From the NCBI GenBank assembly GCA_963995505.1, contig OZ023198.1:1178001-1242000 (forward strand): 64,000 nucleotides of DNA, in the 5' to 3' direction. How positions within the stretch are numbered: the stretch's first letter is position 1; every line of letters starts with the position of its first letter. This document shows, piece after piece, positions 22,949-34,719 of the stretch. The notes below the pieces were generated by a model. It was not told the DNA's origin. It ran no database searches and saw only the letters and a list, made by a program, of their open reading frames with translations. The DNA comes from Hypericum androsaemum. Lineage: Eukaryota > Streptophyta > Magnoliopsida > Malpighiales > Hypericaceae. Position numbers and translations under genes: made by a program.

Positions 22949-24741
22949 ATGGCTTCTCTAACGCACCCACTATATCCAAAGCCACCCCTTCTTCTTCTCC
23001 ACTCCTACTCCCAAACCCACCACGGCCCTACCTTCTTCTTCTCTCCGCTCTCTCCCAAACCCACTCCCCTTCTCCACCTCCAAACCCACGCAAGTGGGAC
23101 TGCTGTGGAGGAGGTGATGAGGGCCGCCCGGGAATTGCCGGATGATTCCTCATTGGGAGGGCTACTTAAGGGTTATGGAGGGAAGCTAACGGAGGACGAG
23201 TGCGTGGAGCTGTTGGGGCTAATGGGTGAGGCCCAGATGGCCGATCAGATGATGGTCTTTTGTCGGAATGTCCCATTTATAGACGCCCGCGTGTTGAACT
23301 CCGCCGTCTCGGCTCTTGTCCGCTGCAAAAGGTCCTTCCTTTTACCTTCACAATGTGTTAGCATAGGGTCAGAGTTCGAGTTTTGATTGTGTGTTCTTGT
23401 GATTGTTTCAGGTATGATGATGCCTGGGAGGTGTTTGAGGAAATGCAAGCTAACAATGTGGCTCCGGCGACGTGCTCGATGATGATCAACGCCATGAGGG
23501 AGTGCGGGCGCAGCAGCGCGAAAGAGTGTTGGGAGTTCTTCGAGCGTATGAACAGGAAAGGCGTGGAATGGGGTCCGGAAGTTCTTGGCGCGCTGGTGAA
23601 GTCGTTTTGCGAGGAGGGGCTGAGGAAGGAAGCGATTATTCTGCAGACCGAAATGGAGAAGAAAGGCGTCTATGCAGACACCCAAGTGTACAACACGCTG
23701 ATGGATGCTTACTGCAAATCCGACCAGATTGAGGAAGCCGAGGGTCTCTACGCAGAGATGAATTCGAAAGGCCTGAAGCCTACATCTACTACCTATAATA
23801 TTCTCATTGATGCTTATTCCAGAAGAATGCAGCCTGAGATCGTCGAGGAGTTGATGGTGGAGATGCAGGAAGCGGGGATGGAGCCGAACGTTGTGTCGTA
23901 CACTTGTCTGATCCGTGCCTATGGGAAGCACAAGCGCAAGAATGAAATGGCTGAAAATGCATTTCTGAAAATGGGGGAAGTTGGTGTCGTGCCCGATTCA
24001 CATTCGTATACAGAGCTTATACGTGCTTATTCAGTTGGTGGCTGCCATAAAAAAGCTTGTACGGCATTTGAGAATATGTTGAAGGAAGGAATCGAGCCGT
24101 CTGTAGAGACGTACACGGCTCTGCTAGATGCGCTTAGACGGGCTGGTGATACAGAGGCATTGATGATCATTTGGAAAATGATGTTGAGGGAAAGAGTCGA
24201 AGCAACGGAAGTGACATTCAACACTCTTCTTGACGGGTTTGCTAAGCAAGGCCTCTATGCAGAAGCGAAGGAAGTTGTATTTGAATTCGGGAAGCTCGGG
24301 TTGAAGCCAACCGTCATTACTTACAATATTTTGATGAATGCTTATGCACGGGGAGGGCAAGACTCTAAGCTGCCACAGCTTTTGAATGAGATGGAATCCG
24401 TCAATCTGAAACCGGATTGCATTACATATACAACCATGATCTATGCATATATTCGTGCCCGTGATTTCAAGAGAGCATTCGTTTATTACAAGCAGATGGT
24501 AAGGAGTGGGCAACTGCCGGATGCCGGGTCTTTTCAAAAGCTCAGAGCGACTCTTACTGCAAAATCTGCACAAAGTACCCGAAAAGACAAGAAAGCCATC
24601 CGCGAAATAATCAATGCAAAGTTTCATGGACTTAATGATAGGAGGAAAAGAAAGAAGGATGAGTTTTGGAAGGGCAGGAAAAAGCAGGTCAAGGATGTGA
24701 GACAACCCGGTTTGCCTACATCTGCAATCTACGAGGGCTGA
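22949..24741 (+). CDS. EMB1006: Chloroplast PPR protein, EMB1006-like
   Basis: The exons are 22949-23331 and 23412-24741, with a GT-AG intron of 80 bp that splits an Arg codon. The total is 1713 nt (570 aa). Residues 1-50 are rich in Ser, Pro, Leu and His with no acidic residues, which suits a plastid transit peptide. From about residue 125 there is a continuous run of P-type 35-residue PPR motifs (for example VYNTLMDAYCKSDQIEEAEG and TYNILMNAYARGGQDSKLPQ). A basic C-terminal tail (RRKRKKDEFWKGRKK) closes the protein. PPR proteins bind organelle RNA. The repeat sequence closely recalls Arabidopsis At5g50280 (EMB1006, embryo lethal). No DYW or E domain is seen, so editing catalysis is not expected. 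The protein is shorter than the Arabidopsis one at the N terminus. Confidence 0.9.
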
Positions 24742-27600
24742 TTTCTGGTGCATTCGAAACTCTGAAAACCCGCTGAGCACATACATGTCCTTAGCTGTAT
24801 GGAGAGGGCACGCGAAATGCTCGAAAATCGCTGAGCACCTGCAATTGTAGTGAATCGTTGCAGGCAGTTTTTGCTGCATTGAATGCTTAGAAATTTGCTG
24901 CTGCTATCTGATCGCACCTCCTGGTAATTCTCTGTCCTGTTGCTGATAAACGAACATGGATGTGTCCTGATAAACGAATGCGGATATCCGCATCTGCATT
25001 GTTGTTCTTATTTTTTGTCATTCCTTGTTATCTCATAGTCATGATCATCACAATGGAACCTGTAGTTTTTTCCTGTGGTAAAGGGAGGGGGGTAAGGGTA
25101 AATTTTAGTCTGTTCTTGAATATAAGGATAGCAATTAGACTCTGATCATGTAGGTGTACCCAGATCGAAGACTCGATGGGTTCAAGACTCATTGACTTTG
25201 ATCGAATTCGGAGCCGGAATCTTATAATTCTCTTAACCCTTAAAAACATCAGAGCCGAAGCATCCACATTTTCCAAATTTTCCGCTTCTCGTTGATAAAT
25301 GTCCGGAGCATTGATGCAATACATAATCCAAATGTAATGTATTTTTATCGAATATTTGATATTTCGTAGTTGTAAGATCTATTAGGTTTATTTGGATATA
25401 CGTAACACATTTGAAGTGTTGAATTATTATGCATTTAGCGGGTATGGATTGGATACAGAATGCCTAGATTCCGAACCGTTCGGAATGAAGACCCGCGGGG
25501 TTTTTTTATACAAAAATGCTAAAATACAAGGATCAAAATGAAAAAAGCACGTGCAAACACAGGGCTGAAACAAATGCCATTATGACATAACTGCGCATGC
25601 CAGTATCACATAACTGTACATGATTTTTTTGTAAAAATGCTAAAATACGGGGACCAAAATAAAAAAAATCATGCGCGCCATTATCATAAACGAGACATAT
25701 AGTTGTCACAAATATACATGACATTATTACATAACTGTGCATGTTAGTATCACATAACATAACTGCGTTTGCCAGCGCGGTTCCCCATTTACTCCAAACC
25801 GTTCGGAATGATTTATTCACTCCGTACCCAATCCAAATCTGTATTTAGCTATTATTGGTTTTTGATCTAGTTCAATAAACGGACATCTGAATTTTATATT
25901 AAATTAAAAAAAAAGTTTTAAAAAAAGTTGCATAGACTCGAGGAAAGGAACTCTACATCAGTAGTTTGCAGCAGTGTAGCTCTTGGGCACATCAAGAGAC
26001 AATAAAAGGAGTTTACCAAAAAAAAGAGACAATAAAAGGATAGTTAAAGGCTGATGACACGACAGAGAGAGGGAGGTAAGAAAGAAATCGACACGTTGCC
26101 GCTATTCGAAGTGATCTGCTCGATACATAAATGTCGAAACGAACTTGAGCACGAGTCTGAAGTGATCGTGAAAGAGTAAGAATTTTATTGAGAATACATG
26201 GGAGAGTGTGAAAGGAAAACTGATGCGGATAGCATGGTTGTAAGGTAGATATTAGTTGTGTATAATTTGTGTGTGTTTGTGCAGCCCCTTGCTCCTATAT
26301 CCAAGCCATAAGAAAACCTAATATAGCCTGACCTAATGTAGAAAAATCGAACTTAGTCCCGGCCTAATGTAGAAAAGCCTAGAATCCGTGTTCGCTCGGG
26401 TCTCTTCAAGCTCATCACTTCCTCTTTTTCCGGATAAGCTACAAAAACTGTCATTCACATTGGTACCCAAACTGTCGAGAATTCTAACCCGATTCTGACA
26501 CTCTTCTAAGCCAAATTTGGAGATGACACATAAATACATAATTATAGATCTACGTCGTATTTTTTCCTAGCTTTTACAATCGCATCAATTCAATACTCCA
26601 ATTATGACTATTTTACCAAGACAGCACGAAACCACTAATTAATTTTCAAACCAACCCAAGAGCTTTTTATATAGGGTCCAATACTTTGGTGACCAAGTAA
26701 CTGTAATTCTACCCTAAATATAAGAAAGCACAAACTCAGTGACTAAGCGACATAATTAGGAAATAACTAATATCAAGGCTAGCTCGTAGACTATTTTTTA
26801 TCAAGTAAAGTAGCTCATAGGCTAATACTAAGGCTATACCAAAGCATGGTCCAGGATAGGATAACTAGGCCCAATCCCAACATCTCAAATTCACGGTTAA
26901 TGGTTATAACATTACTCAAGAACCTTGTCTTCGCTCTTCATGGTTCAACCATGCACGATGGTCAAGAACAGTGACACGAATTGGCTGAATTTGAAACCTT
27001 TCATTCCATCTGAATAAATATTCGGAACAAACCTTGTTAAGAGAGCTTTGATACTTTTTAAAAATTTTAGTCGGTTCAAATTTAGACTAATAAGTTTAGT
27101 GAGTCTCCGAATAAAAAATAATATTCTAGTTGAAAAAAAAATCCAACAATATCATCAAGCCGATCTACGGCCATAAAATCAATGTGTTGAACCTCATGTA
27201 GCTTGCTAGCTTAACATGCAATAGTTCAAATATTAGTCAACTATTCATTTTGTGTCCCATTTTGTGTTCCACCTCGAACTCCTTAATGAGAATATGTCTA
27301 ATAGTAACATGTAGGTCTTTTATCTCCACGCGGCGTTGTCCTATCAAATTTTTACCTATTACGGAAAATTCCTCACTTTTTGTCTCTCATAAGAGTCAGA
27401 GTCGTATTTCAAGTTCTATTATGACTGATCATCCTTTCAGACCAGCTAGCGATCATCGTCCGGATAAACTATTGCCTCACCAATAATCGGATAGTATTGC
27501 TTGCGTGTAATTTCACTGGAGAGCAAAATCCATCGAAACTGAGGACGGGCAAAAACCTTAAATGGGGAAACCTCTTCAAATGAACGGCACTGGAGCAGGC
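24742..27600. other. Intergenic DNA between the PPR and MRF genes
   Basis: The first 200 bp are probably the PPR 3' UTR. A repeated element lies at 25470-25840 (listed separately). The phrase cctaatgtagaaaa occurs twice near 26334-26380. No other gene, RNA or intact transposon was recognised. Confidence 0.5.
25470..25840. repeat. Dispersed repeat with internal duplication and ccgttcggaatga ends
   Basis: The phrase ccgttcggaatga occurs near both edges (about 25477 and 25798). Inside, aaaaatgctaaaatac-ggaccaaaat-aaaaaa occurs twice (about 25511 and 25632). A diverged relative lies at 36062-36270. No coding frame is present and the element class is unknown. Confidence 0.55.
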
Positions 27601-27654
27601 AAAAAAAAAGCTGAAGGCGAAAAACAAAAGCAAAGAACCCTGAAAGCTTAGCGC

Positions 27655-27750
27655 CACGTGGACAACTGAAGGGATCATTATCCCGCCCGCCCCAAAAAGA
27701 AACCCAGGCTGTTGGTGACGTGTCCCCGGAACCGTAGCCTCCCTATAAAT
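27655..27750 (+). promoter_or_regulatory. Core promoter of the MRF gene (G-box, ACGT element, TATA box)
   Basis: A G-box CACGTG (27655-27660), a second ACGT core in gtgacgtgtc (27715-27724) and a TATA box tataaat (27744-27750) lie in normal spacing. A CT-rich leader follows. The likely start of transcription is near 27775. G-box and ABRE-like sites suggest bZIP or bHLH control, for example by light, sugar or ABA, but this is inferred only from the motifs. Confidence 0.6.
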
Positions 27751-28091
27751 ACCTCTCCCCGAAAAACCCTTTTCTCCCATCCTTCTCTTATTTCCATCCT
27801 CATCCGTTTCTTCCCTTCTCTCTCCAACCACTTCCAGACCCGATACAGTTATTCCTCTATATATTCTCACTATAACCGCTCCCAAACGGACTCGGGTGGT
27901 CCGCACCCGGACCCGGGATCGGATAGGATAGAATAGTATCTTCTTTGTTCGTTGCTTGCTTAGTTTTACGGTGTCGGATCGGGTCTAGCGGTTTGGAGAT
28001 CCCGATCCGTACCGGTGCCTTGGCTCGAGATCCGGGCCAAGCACAGCTGGAGATTTTGCATCGGAGACCACCTCGAACCTCGCCGGTCACC

Positions 28092-28612
28092 AGGTTCCCC
28101 CTCTTTCTCCTCCGTTTCGTAGTTTTTTTTAATGCTCCTCGGCGGTTGAAGTAGCCTCCGAGTCGGCTCGAGCTCGGTCCTGTTTCGGTTGAATGTTAGG
28201 AGAAATAGAGAAACTGGACCGGTTAGGGTTGCTACTTGTTGTTAGTTTGGGGCTTCGGATTGAATCGTGTTAATGGAAAATGATTCCGTTGAGAGGTTTC
28301 CTTGTTTCGTAGTCTTTTAGTGCTCCTTGGCGGTTGAAGTAGCTTCCGAGTTGGCTCGACCTCGGTTCCGGTTGAATGTTTGAGAAAAGAGAGAAACTGG
28401 ACCGGTTAGGGTTGCTTGTTGTTGTTAGTTTGGGCTTCGGATTGAATCGTGTTAATGGAAAATGATTCCGTTGAGAGGTTTCCTTGTTTAGGCGTGTGGT
28501 TAGAGCTAATGGTAGGATCTGCCGACTTTATTGCCAACGGAATGCTATGGGAGAGAATTGAAGTGAAGTGATAGTGATCTCTGATTTCTCTTGTGTAGTT
28601 GGAAGTCTGTAA
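28092..28612 (+). other. 5' UTR region with probable leader intron and tandem duplication
   Basis: A leader donor at ccag/gttccc (28094) is plausible. Within this region a unit of about 190 bp is duplicated in tandem (28115-28304 and 28305-28489). Both copies carry tttcgtag, gctcct-ggcggttgaagtag, ggaccggttagggttgct and gattccgttgagaggtttcc. The duplication is roughly 90 percent identical by eye and lies immediately upstream of the ATG exon. Confidence 0.65.
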
Positions 28613-31455
28613 ATGGCGTCGAAACATGGGCTTCTGACGGAGGAGCAGAGGGAGGTTATGAAGATAGCGAGCTTGAGTGCGGATAACTTGTCGTCCTCTC
28701 CCACGAGCTTGTCCCCCTCTCCCAAGTCCCCGTCGGCGTTCCTCTCTGAGCATCTGCTGAAGGTCCCTGCTGCAGGGAAGGCGTCCAATGCTGGTGGCGT
28801 TGTGAGGCATGTGCGCCGCTCCCACTCGGGGAAGTATGTACGTGTTAAGAAAGGTGAGTCTCCCACAGGATTTCTTTGATAATATGTTGCTCCTGTCTTG
28901 GGGAAACGTTTGTTTAGGGCCTGTTGTTCTGAATGTAGCTGGACATTGTGGTTCTGACGTATTTTCTTCTTGACGATTTCTTTTGTAATAATTGTCCTGT
29001 GTATTGGCTGACCGATGGAGAGATAGTTGCATGCATGCCTGTTGATGAATGTAATTATAGGAAGCTTCAGTTCCCTGCTTGTTAGATGTGTTTGATCTTC
29101 TTGGACTTTTGCAGAAATCTCCAAGTTGGTTCTCAATGTTATTGACCTCGTATTGCACCGGTTGAATCATAGTTTGAAAAAAAATATTAATCACTATATT
29201 TTTTCATTGGATTTGAAATCCCCTCATTCTCTGTTTGTTACTCCTGAGTCATATGCTGTATTTGAAATCTGGATTTATTCTCGTATTAGTTTTATTTCAT
29301 TTGATCCTCTACAATGAATGTTAACAGATGGTGGTGGTGGAAAGGGAACATGGGGGAAGCTACTTGACACTGATGGTGAAGTCCATATTGATAAGAATGA
29401 TCCAAATTATGACAGTGGAGAGGTACACGCGCCTTGGAATTTGGTCTACCTTTTATTATATTCACTCATGTCATGCTTGTGCGCTGTCCTGTCTTGTCAT
29501 GATGCTGTTGATTGCAGCTTAATCCCAGAATTCTCTGGTTCCTTTCTATATGATCTTTTGCTCTGTTGATATCACTTCTCCTACTTTTGTATTATCAGTC
29601 ATTTAATGTTGTTCCATCTTTCTGGATGTAGGAACCTTATCAGCTTGTTGGTGCAACTATCTCAGACCCATTAGATGACTACAAGAAGGCTGTTGTTGGC
29701 ATCGTTGAGGAGTACTTTAGCACTGGTGATGTTGATGTTGCAGTATCTGATCTTAGAGAACTTGGATCGAGTGAGTATCATCCATACTTCATCAAGCGTC
29801 TTGTTTCGATTTCCATGGACCGTCATGACAAGGAGAAGGAAATGGCTTCAGTTCTGCTATCGGCACTCTACGCTGATGTGATTAGGCCATCACAAATAAG
29901 GGATGGATTCGTGATGCTGCTTGAATCTGCTGACGATCTTGCAGTGGATATACTGGATGCTGTGGATGTTCTGGCTTTATATGTGGCTCGTGCTGTTGTT
30001 GATGATATCCTTCCGCCTGCTTTTCTGACGAGAGCAAAGAAGACTCTTCCAGAATCTTCCAAGGGATATCAGGTTCTCCTAACTGCTGAGAAAAGCTATC
30101 TCTCAGCACCTCATCATGCAGAGCTTGTGGAGAGACGGTGGGGTGGAAGTACTCATATTACTGTCGAAGAGGTGAAGAAAAAAATTACTGGTATCTTGAG
30201 AGAATATGTAGAGAATGGAGATGCCTTTGATGCCTGCAGGTGCATAAGGGAGCTTGGAGTCGCATTCTTTCATCATGAAGTTGTGAAGAGAGCATTGGTC
30301 TTGGCAATGGAGATCCAAGCTGCTGAGTCACAAATCCCGAAGCTGTTGAGGGAAGCTTCCGAGGAAGGTTTGATAAGTTCCATCCAGATGATGAAGGGCT
30401 TTTCTCGTTTTGTTGAGAGCCTTGATGACCTTGCTTTGGATATTCCATCTGCAAAATCCATATTTCAATCCCTAGTGCCCAAGGCAATCTCAGAAGGATG
30501 GCTTGATGCTTCGTTTATGAAATTATCTGGTGAAAATGGGGAGGTGCAGGTTGCAGATAAGAAATTGAAGCGCTACAAAGAGGATGTTGTGACCATAATT
30601 CATGAATATTTCCTGTCAGATGACATCCCCGAATTGGTCAGAAGCCTTGAAGATCTTGGTATGCCCGAGTTTAATGCAGTGTTCTTGAAAAAGCTGATTA
30701 CCCTTGCCATGGACAGGAAAAACAGGGAAAAGGAAATGGCGTCCGTACTGCTTTCGGCTATTCATGTGGAAATGTTCTCGACTGAAGACATAGTCAATGG
30801 CTTCGTAATGCTCCTAGAATCAGCAGAAGATACAGCTCTTGATATTCTGGATGCCTCAAATGAGCTTGCATTCTTTCTAGCCAGAGCTGTGATAGATGAT
30901 GTCTTGGCCCCGCTAAATCTAGACGAGATAAGCAGCAGGTTACCTTCAACTTGCAGTGGGAGTGAAACTGTGCGGATGGCAAGATCTCTCATTGCTGCAC
31001 GCCATGCTGGTGAGAGGATATTGAGATGCTGGGGTGGTGGAACTGGGTGGGCAGTAGAGGACGCCAAGGACAAGATCGTGAAGCTCCTGGAAGAGTATGA
31101 AACCGGTGGAGACATTGTCGAAGCTTGCCAGTGCATCCGTGATCTCGGGATGCCTTTCTTCAACCACGAGGTGGTCAAGAAAGCACTGGTCATGGCAATG
31201 GAGAAGAAAAATGACAGAATGCTGTATCTACTTCAGGAATCTTTCAACGAGGGCTTGATCACTACCAATCAGATGACCAAGGGTTTTACCCGCATCGGCG
31301 ACGCTCTAGAAGATCTGGCTCTCGACATTCCAAATGCAAAGGAGAAGTTCAGCTTCTACGTTGGGCACGCACAGAAGAAAGGCTGGCTCTTGCCTACCTT
31401 CGGATCGTCCGTCCCGGAACCCCTGCCCACAGCAGCGGTGGCTGTATCTACCTGA
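28613..31455 (+). CDS. MRF: MA3 domain-containing translation regulatory factor (MRF/ECIP1 family)
   Basis: The exons are 28613-28853, 29328-29422 and 29632-31455. All introns are GT-AG and the total is 2160 nt (719 aa), close to the usual length. The N terminus is Ser/Pro-rich (SSSPTSLSPSPKSPSAFLSE) and is followed by a basic, possible nuclear-localisation patch (HVRRSHSGKYVRVKK). Four MA3 domains follow at roughly 127-245, 288-405, 426-545 and 589-708. Domains 1 and 3 and domains 2 and 4 are the most alike (EMASVLLSA and ACRCIRELG/ACQCIRDLG recur). MA3 domains bind eIF4A, as in PDCD4. Plant MRFs associate with ribosomes and are reported targets of TOR-S6K signalling. One member (ECIP1) binds EIN2. 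Which of the four Arabidopsis paralogues is closest cannot be decided here. Confidence 0.93.
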
Positions 31456-32318
31456 GAAGAAATCACACACCTCGTTTGCCCTTTGTGTTCCTCTTTTGTA
31501 CGATGTTGCTGCCATTACCTCTTTGTAGTAGTCTCCGTGATGTTTGCACGAGTACTCGGCCATCCGAAAGGAGATTCCGGTGATCACCTTGATGTACAAA
31601 GCTGTTACCTTCTTCCAAGATAGCCTTAGAGGAGAGTTCTATATGCAAACATGAAATTTAGGAACTATGGTCTCTCTTGAAAACCCAGGATTCGTTTGTT
31701 TCCGCTGTTGAGCTTATCTTACGCCCTTTCTGATTGCAAAGTAGTACATGGGTACAAAAACCATGTTATTTGATAAGCGTTTATATTTTCCTTCTGTCCG
31801 GTATAAGCAGCCTGATCAAGGTTTGGTTTTGAACAAATAAAATCGTAATCATTATTGAGGCCCTCAGCTAAAAATTGCAAAGATTAGAGATATTGTAATT
31901 GTACGTCTAAGCGATAGCGGACTTGGATTACCATTGGAAGAGGAAGCTATGTTGAAATTGAAAATTAATAATTATATCCATGATGAAATTGAAAAGATAA
32001 ATTAAATGAAGATAAATAAATAAACAGATATTTTTTATAATGAAGAAGTGATAAACTAAACAGGCTCTGACCGGGTAATAGAAGAAACGTGTGAAATTGT
32101 CGTCCATTCCCTTTGACTCGTCGTCCAGTTCCCGTTGCTACGCGGAATTTATTGGTTTCTTTAGTTTAAATAGAAACGTAGATTAACTTTATTTAGTTGA
32201 TGCAGCCGAGAAATACTGCTTTCAAAAAGAAAAGCTGAAATACTTTTCGTCTGGTTCCCAGTACATTGAAGAAAATAATAGATTTTGATTCCATCGCTAG
32301 TCTAATTAAGCAAGCTAG
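31456..32318. other. 3' UTR of the MRF gene and intergenic DNA
   Basis: The first 350 bp or so are probably the 3' UTR. The remainder is AT-rich with no recognised feature. Confidence 0.45.
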
Positions 32319-32660
32319 TGTTATATGTTATACCCAATGTATCGGCTCGTGTATTTATTTATAAATGTGAAAAATTTACCTACCTCTCTATTGTCTAAAA
32401 ATTTTGGATGGATATTGAGATTCTAACATTGCATCAAAGCGAGTTGATTCTGGTCTATTATTGTACTCACATGATCTCATTTTATCGCGCGTTGGTGAAG
32501 AAAAATCTCATTCAAACTTCGGCCCTATAGGTCTCGTTTGAGGGGGCGTGTTGAGAATTTCATATTACTTAGTGCAACACAAGAGTGATAAACTTATTTA
32601 CAAGCATGAAAAATTTACATACCTATGATCTTATGGTTTTGGGTTGGATATAAAGATTTT
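32319..32660 (+). mobile_element. TRIM-like LTR element
   Basis: A 5' LTR-like segment (32319-32428) ends gattctaaca and is followed by ttgcatcaaagc, a decayed initiator tRNA-Met primer-binding site. The internal part is about 120 bp and ends in a purine tract (tgagggggcg, 32539-32548). A 3' LTR-like segment then starts tgttgagaatt (32549). Both LTR-like parts share atttataaa/tttacaag, gtgaaaaatttac and ggttggatat-type blocks. No target-site duplication was found. Confidence 0.6.
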
Positions 32661-33288
32661 AAAAAATCATACTATTTTTAATGTATTGGGATTTTGTTAA
32701 ACACGGTTAGGTGGGAAGAGTACTAAAATTGATGACTTATTGAGAAGTTATCCTTGTTGTACTCTTTAAAAAAAATGGACACCAATTAGTGGGTGTTTTA
32801 AATTATGTTTGAAGATTTAAAGTTAGTACTTCATTTAATCCTCAAGTTCATGAGGAGGACAAATTATTACATTTTTCATAATAGTTCTTAATCTAGTAAA
32901 TTTAGCTAATCAATTTGTAACTTGGTTAAGTAAACAATAATAAATTCAAAAGTGAAGTTTCCACTCCCAATGCAAGTAATTCTATATTCTAATCAATGGT
33001 AGAGGTAGCAAAACTAAGAAATAAATTTAGACAGAAGTTCAATCTCCAACCATTTTTATCGCTTTGATATCCCCTATCTGTCCACTGTCCGTCCTACCAA
33101 ATGAAGCATTTCACGAGCTTCGGGTTAAAACACCGCTCCAAACTTTCCATGATTTTTTTTGAGGAATAATCCATGAATTTATTTGCACTTCCATATCTTC
33201 TCTGCAGTTTCAAACTTTACAACCAATCAACGGGTTTTTAATAAAGAATACGTAAATCAATTGGGAGAAAGTGTTAATAATAGTAAGG

Positions 33289-33556
33289 GGTTGATTTCGA
33301 GTTATTGAGAATACAACAATGCCAAATATTTGTTGGAAGAATTTTTATCGCATTTCAAAAATCTTACTAACTAGGGTCTAAGCGTGTCTAAATATGAGAT
33401 AATATAAAAAATCTAACTAAGGTATCAAGTTTGAGTTATTGGGGATACAACAATATTAAATATTTTTTGAAAGAATTTTGCCATATTTCAAAAATCGTGG
33501 TCGACTAGGTTGAACACATGTTAGAATATGAGATAGTATAAAAAAATCTACAGTAT
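33289..33556. repeat. 134-bp tandem duplication (two copies)
   Basis: Both copies contain gagttattg(a/g)g-atacaacaat, aaatattt-ttg-aagaattttt, catatttcaaaaatc and atatgaga-agtataaaaaa-tct. Copy 1 is 33289-33422 and copy 2 is 33423-33556. The copies have diverged by substitutions. No coding role was seen. Confidence 0.75.
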
Positions 33557-34616
33557 CAAGTTCACGAGAACACAATAGTATCAATTACCATCTTTTCACA
33601 TTTTTCCTAATTCGAAGACTTAATAATTAGTATAGTGGATTTCTCGATATTAAAATGGTTTGGGCAAAAGATTATCCTAAATTAAATTTTCGACATGGGA
33701 CTGGCATTTTCTGTTATGTCTACCTATGTTGTGTACTATTATTGTGGATGGTTAGACGCGTCATAGAAAGCACATGCATTTTCCTCTAGAAAGGTCGACA
33801 TGCATAATTGCTAATTATGTACACGCGTTGACCCAATAATTGTCGTTCCAATAGCGTAATAACACTATTAAATGAGTTAGTTCTGGCAAAAAAAAATATT
33901 TATCTAAAAAAATTTGGATTCAAATTTCAAATAATTGCAAGAACCACCCCCTACTTCGAGTAACAAAAATACACCAAAACAAATAATGTAATAACACTAA
34001 TAGGAGAGCAGCATCCTAAAAACTAAAAAGGCCAGTCTAAATCTTAGAAGTTTTTTTTGAAGGGTAAATATTAGAAGCTTGAATAATAATAATATAAAAG
34101 TAATATCTTGCAACTTCCACTGACCACCGGTAGCATTTGTTTATTTAGAGTAATGAATTTTGTTCGTTTGCAAGTTGAATATTTTTAACAAGAACCAATT
34201 TTTTATAAATAATTTAGAGTAATTTTTTTGCTCGTTTCCACGAAATAGTCTTTTAGAAGGAAATTGTTTTCACAAAACAACTGGGAAATAGTTTTACGCG
34301 AGACTAATTACCAACTTTACTAATCTCCAGTTAGATTAAAATCGATCATTTAAATTACGGGGAAAACAGTTACAAGTAAATCAAACCACTACCAGTGGGT
34401 TTAGAAGGCTTTGGCCTTCGTACATCTCTCAGGTTTTTTCTATTTTTGCAAAAGATGAAAATTGATTCATTCACTTATGCGAGCCGAATGACGAGGTAAG
34501 ATTTATTGTTATACTCGTTAATTATTATTATTAGCTTATAAATCAAGTATAACATTAATTTACCACTTTACCCAAAAGTCAAACCAACGCAAAACAATCA
34601 CGGAGACAAAAAGAAA
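33557..34616. other. Intergenic DNA upstream of the methyltransferase-like gene
   Basis: This is AT-rich with no recognisable gene. A CT-rich stretch from about 34617 to 34718 just before the next ATG is probably that gene's 5' leader. Confidence 0.5.
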
Positions 34617-34719
34617 AGAATTCCGAGTCGCTTTCCTTTTCTTCCTTCTCCTCCATACATATACAACCACCATCAAACTCTCCTCCAACTTCCCCTCACC
34701 TCTCTCTCTCCCCTCAAGA

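Noticed and set aside
23245..24879. Long minus-strand open frames opposite the PPR gene (228 and 251 codons)
   Set aside because: They are shadows of the real plus-strand gene. They have no own domain, promoter or splice logic.
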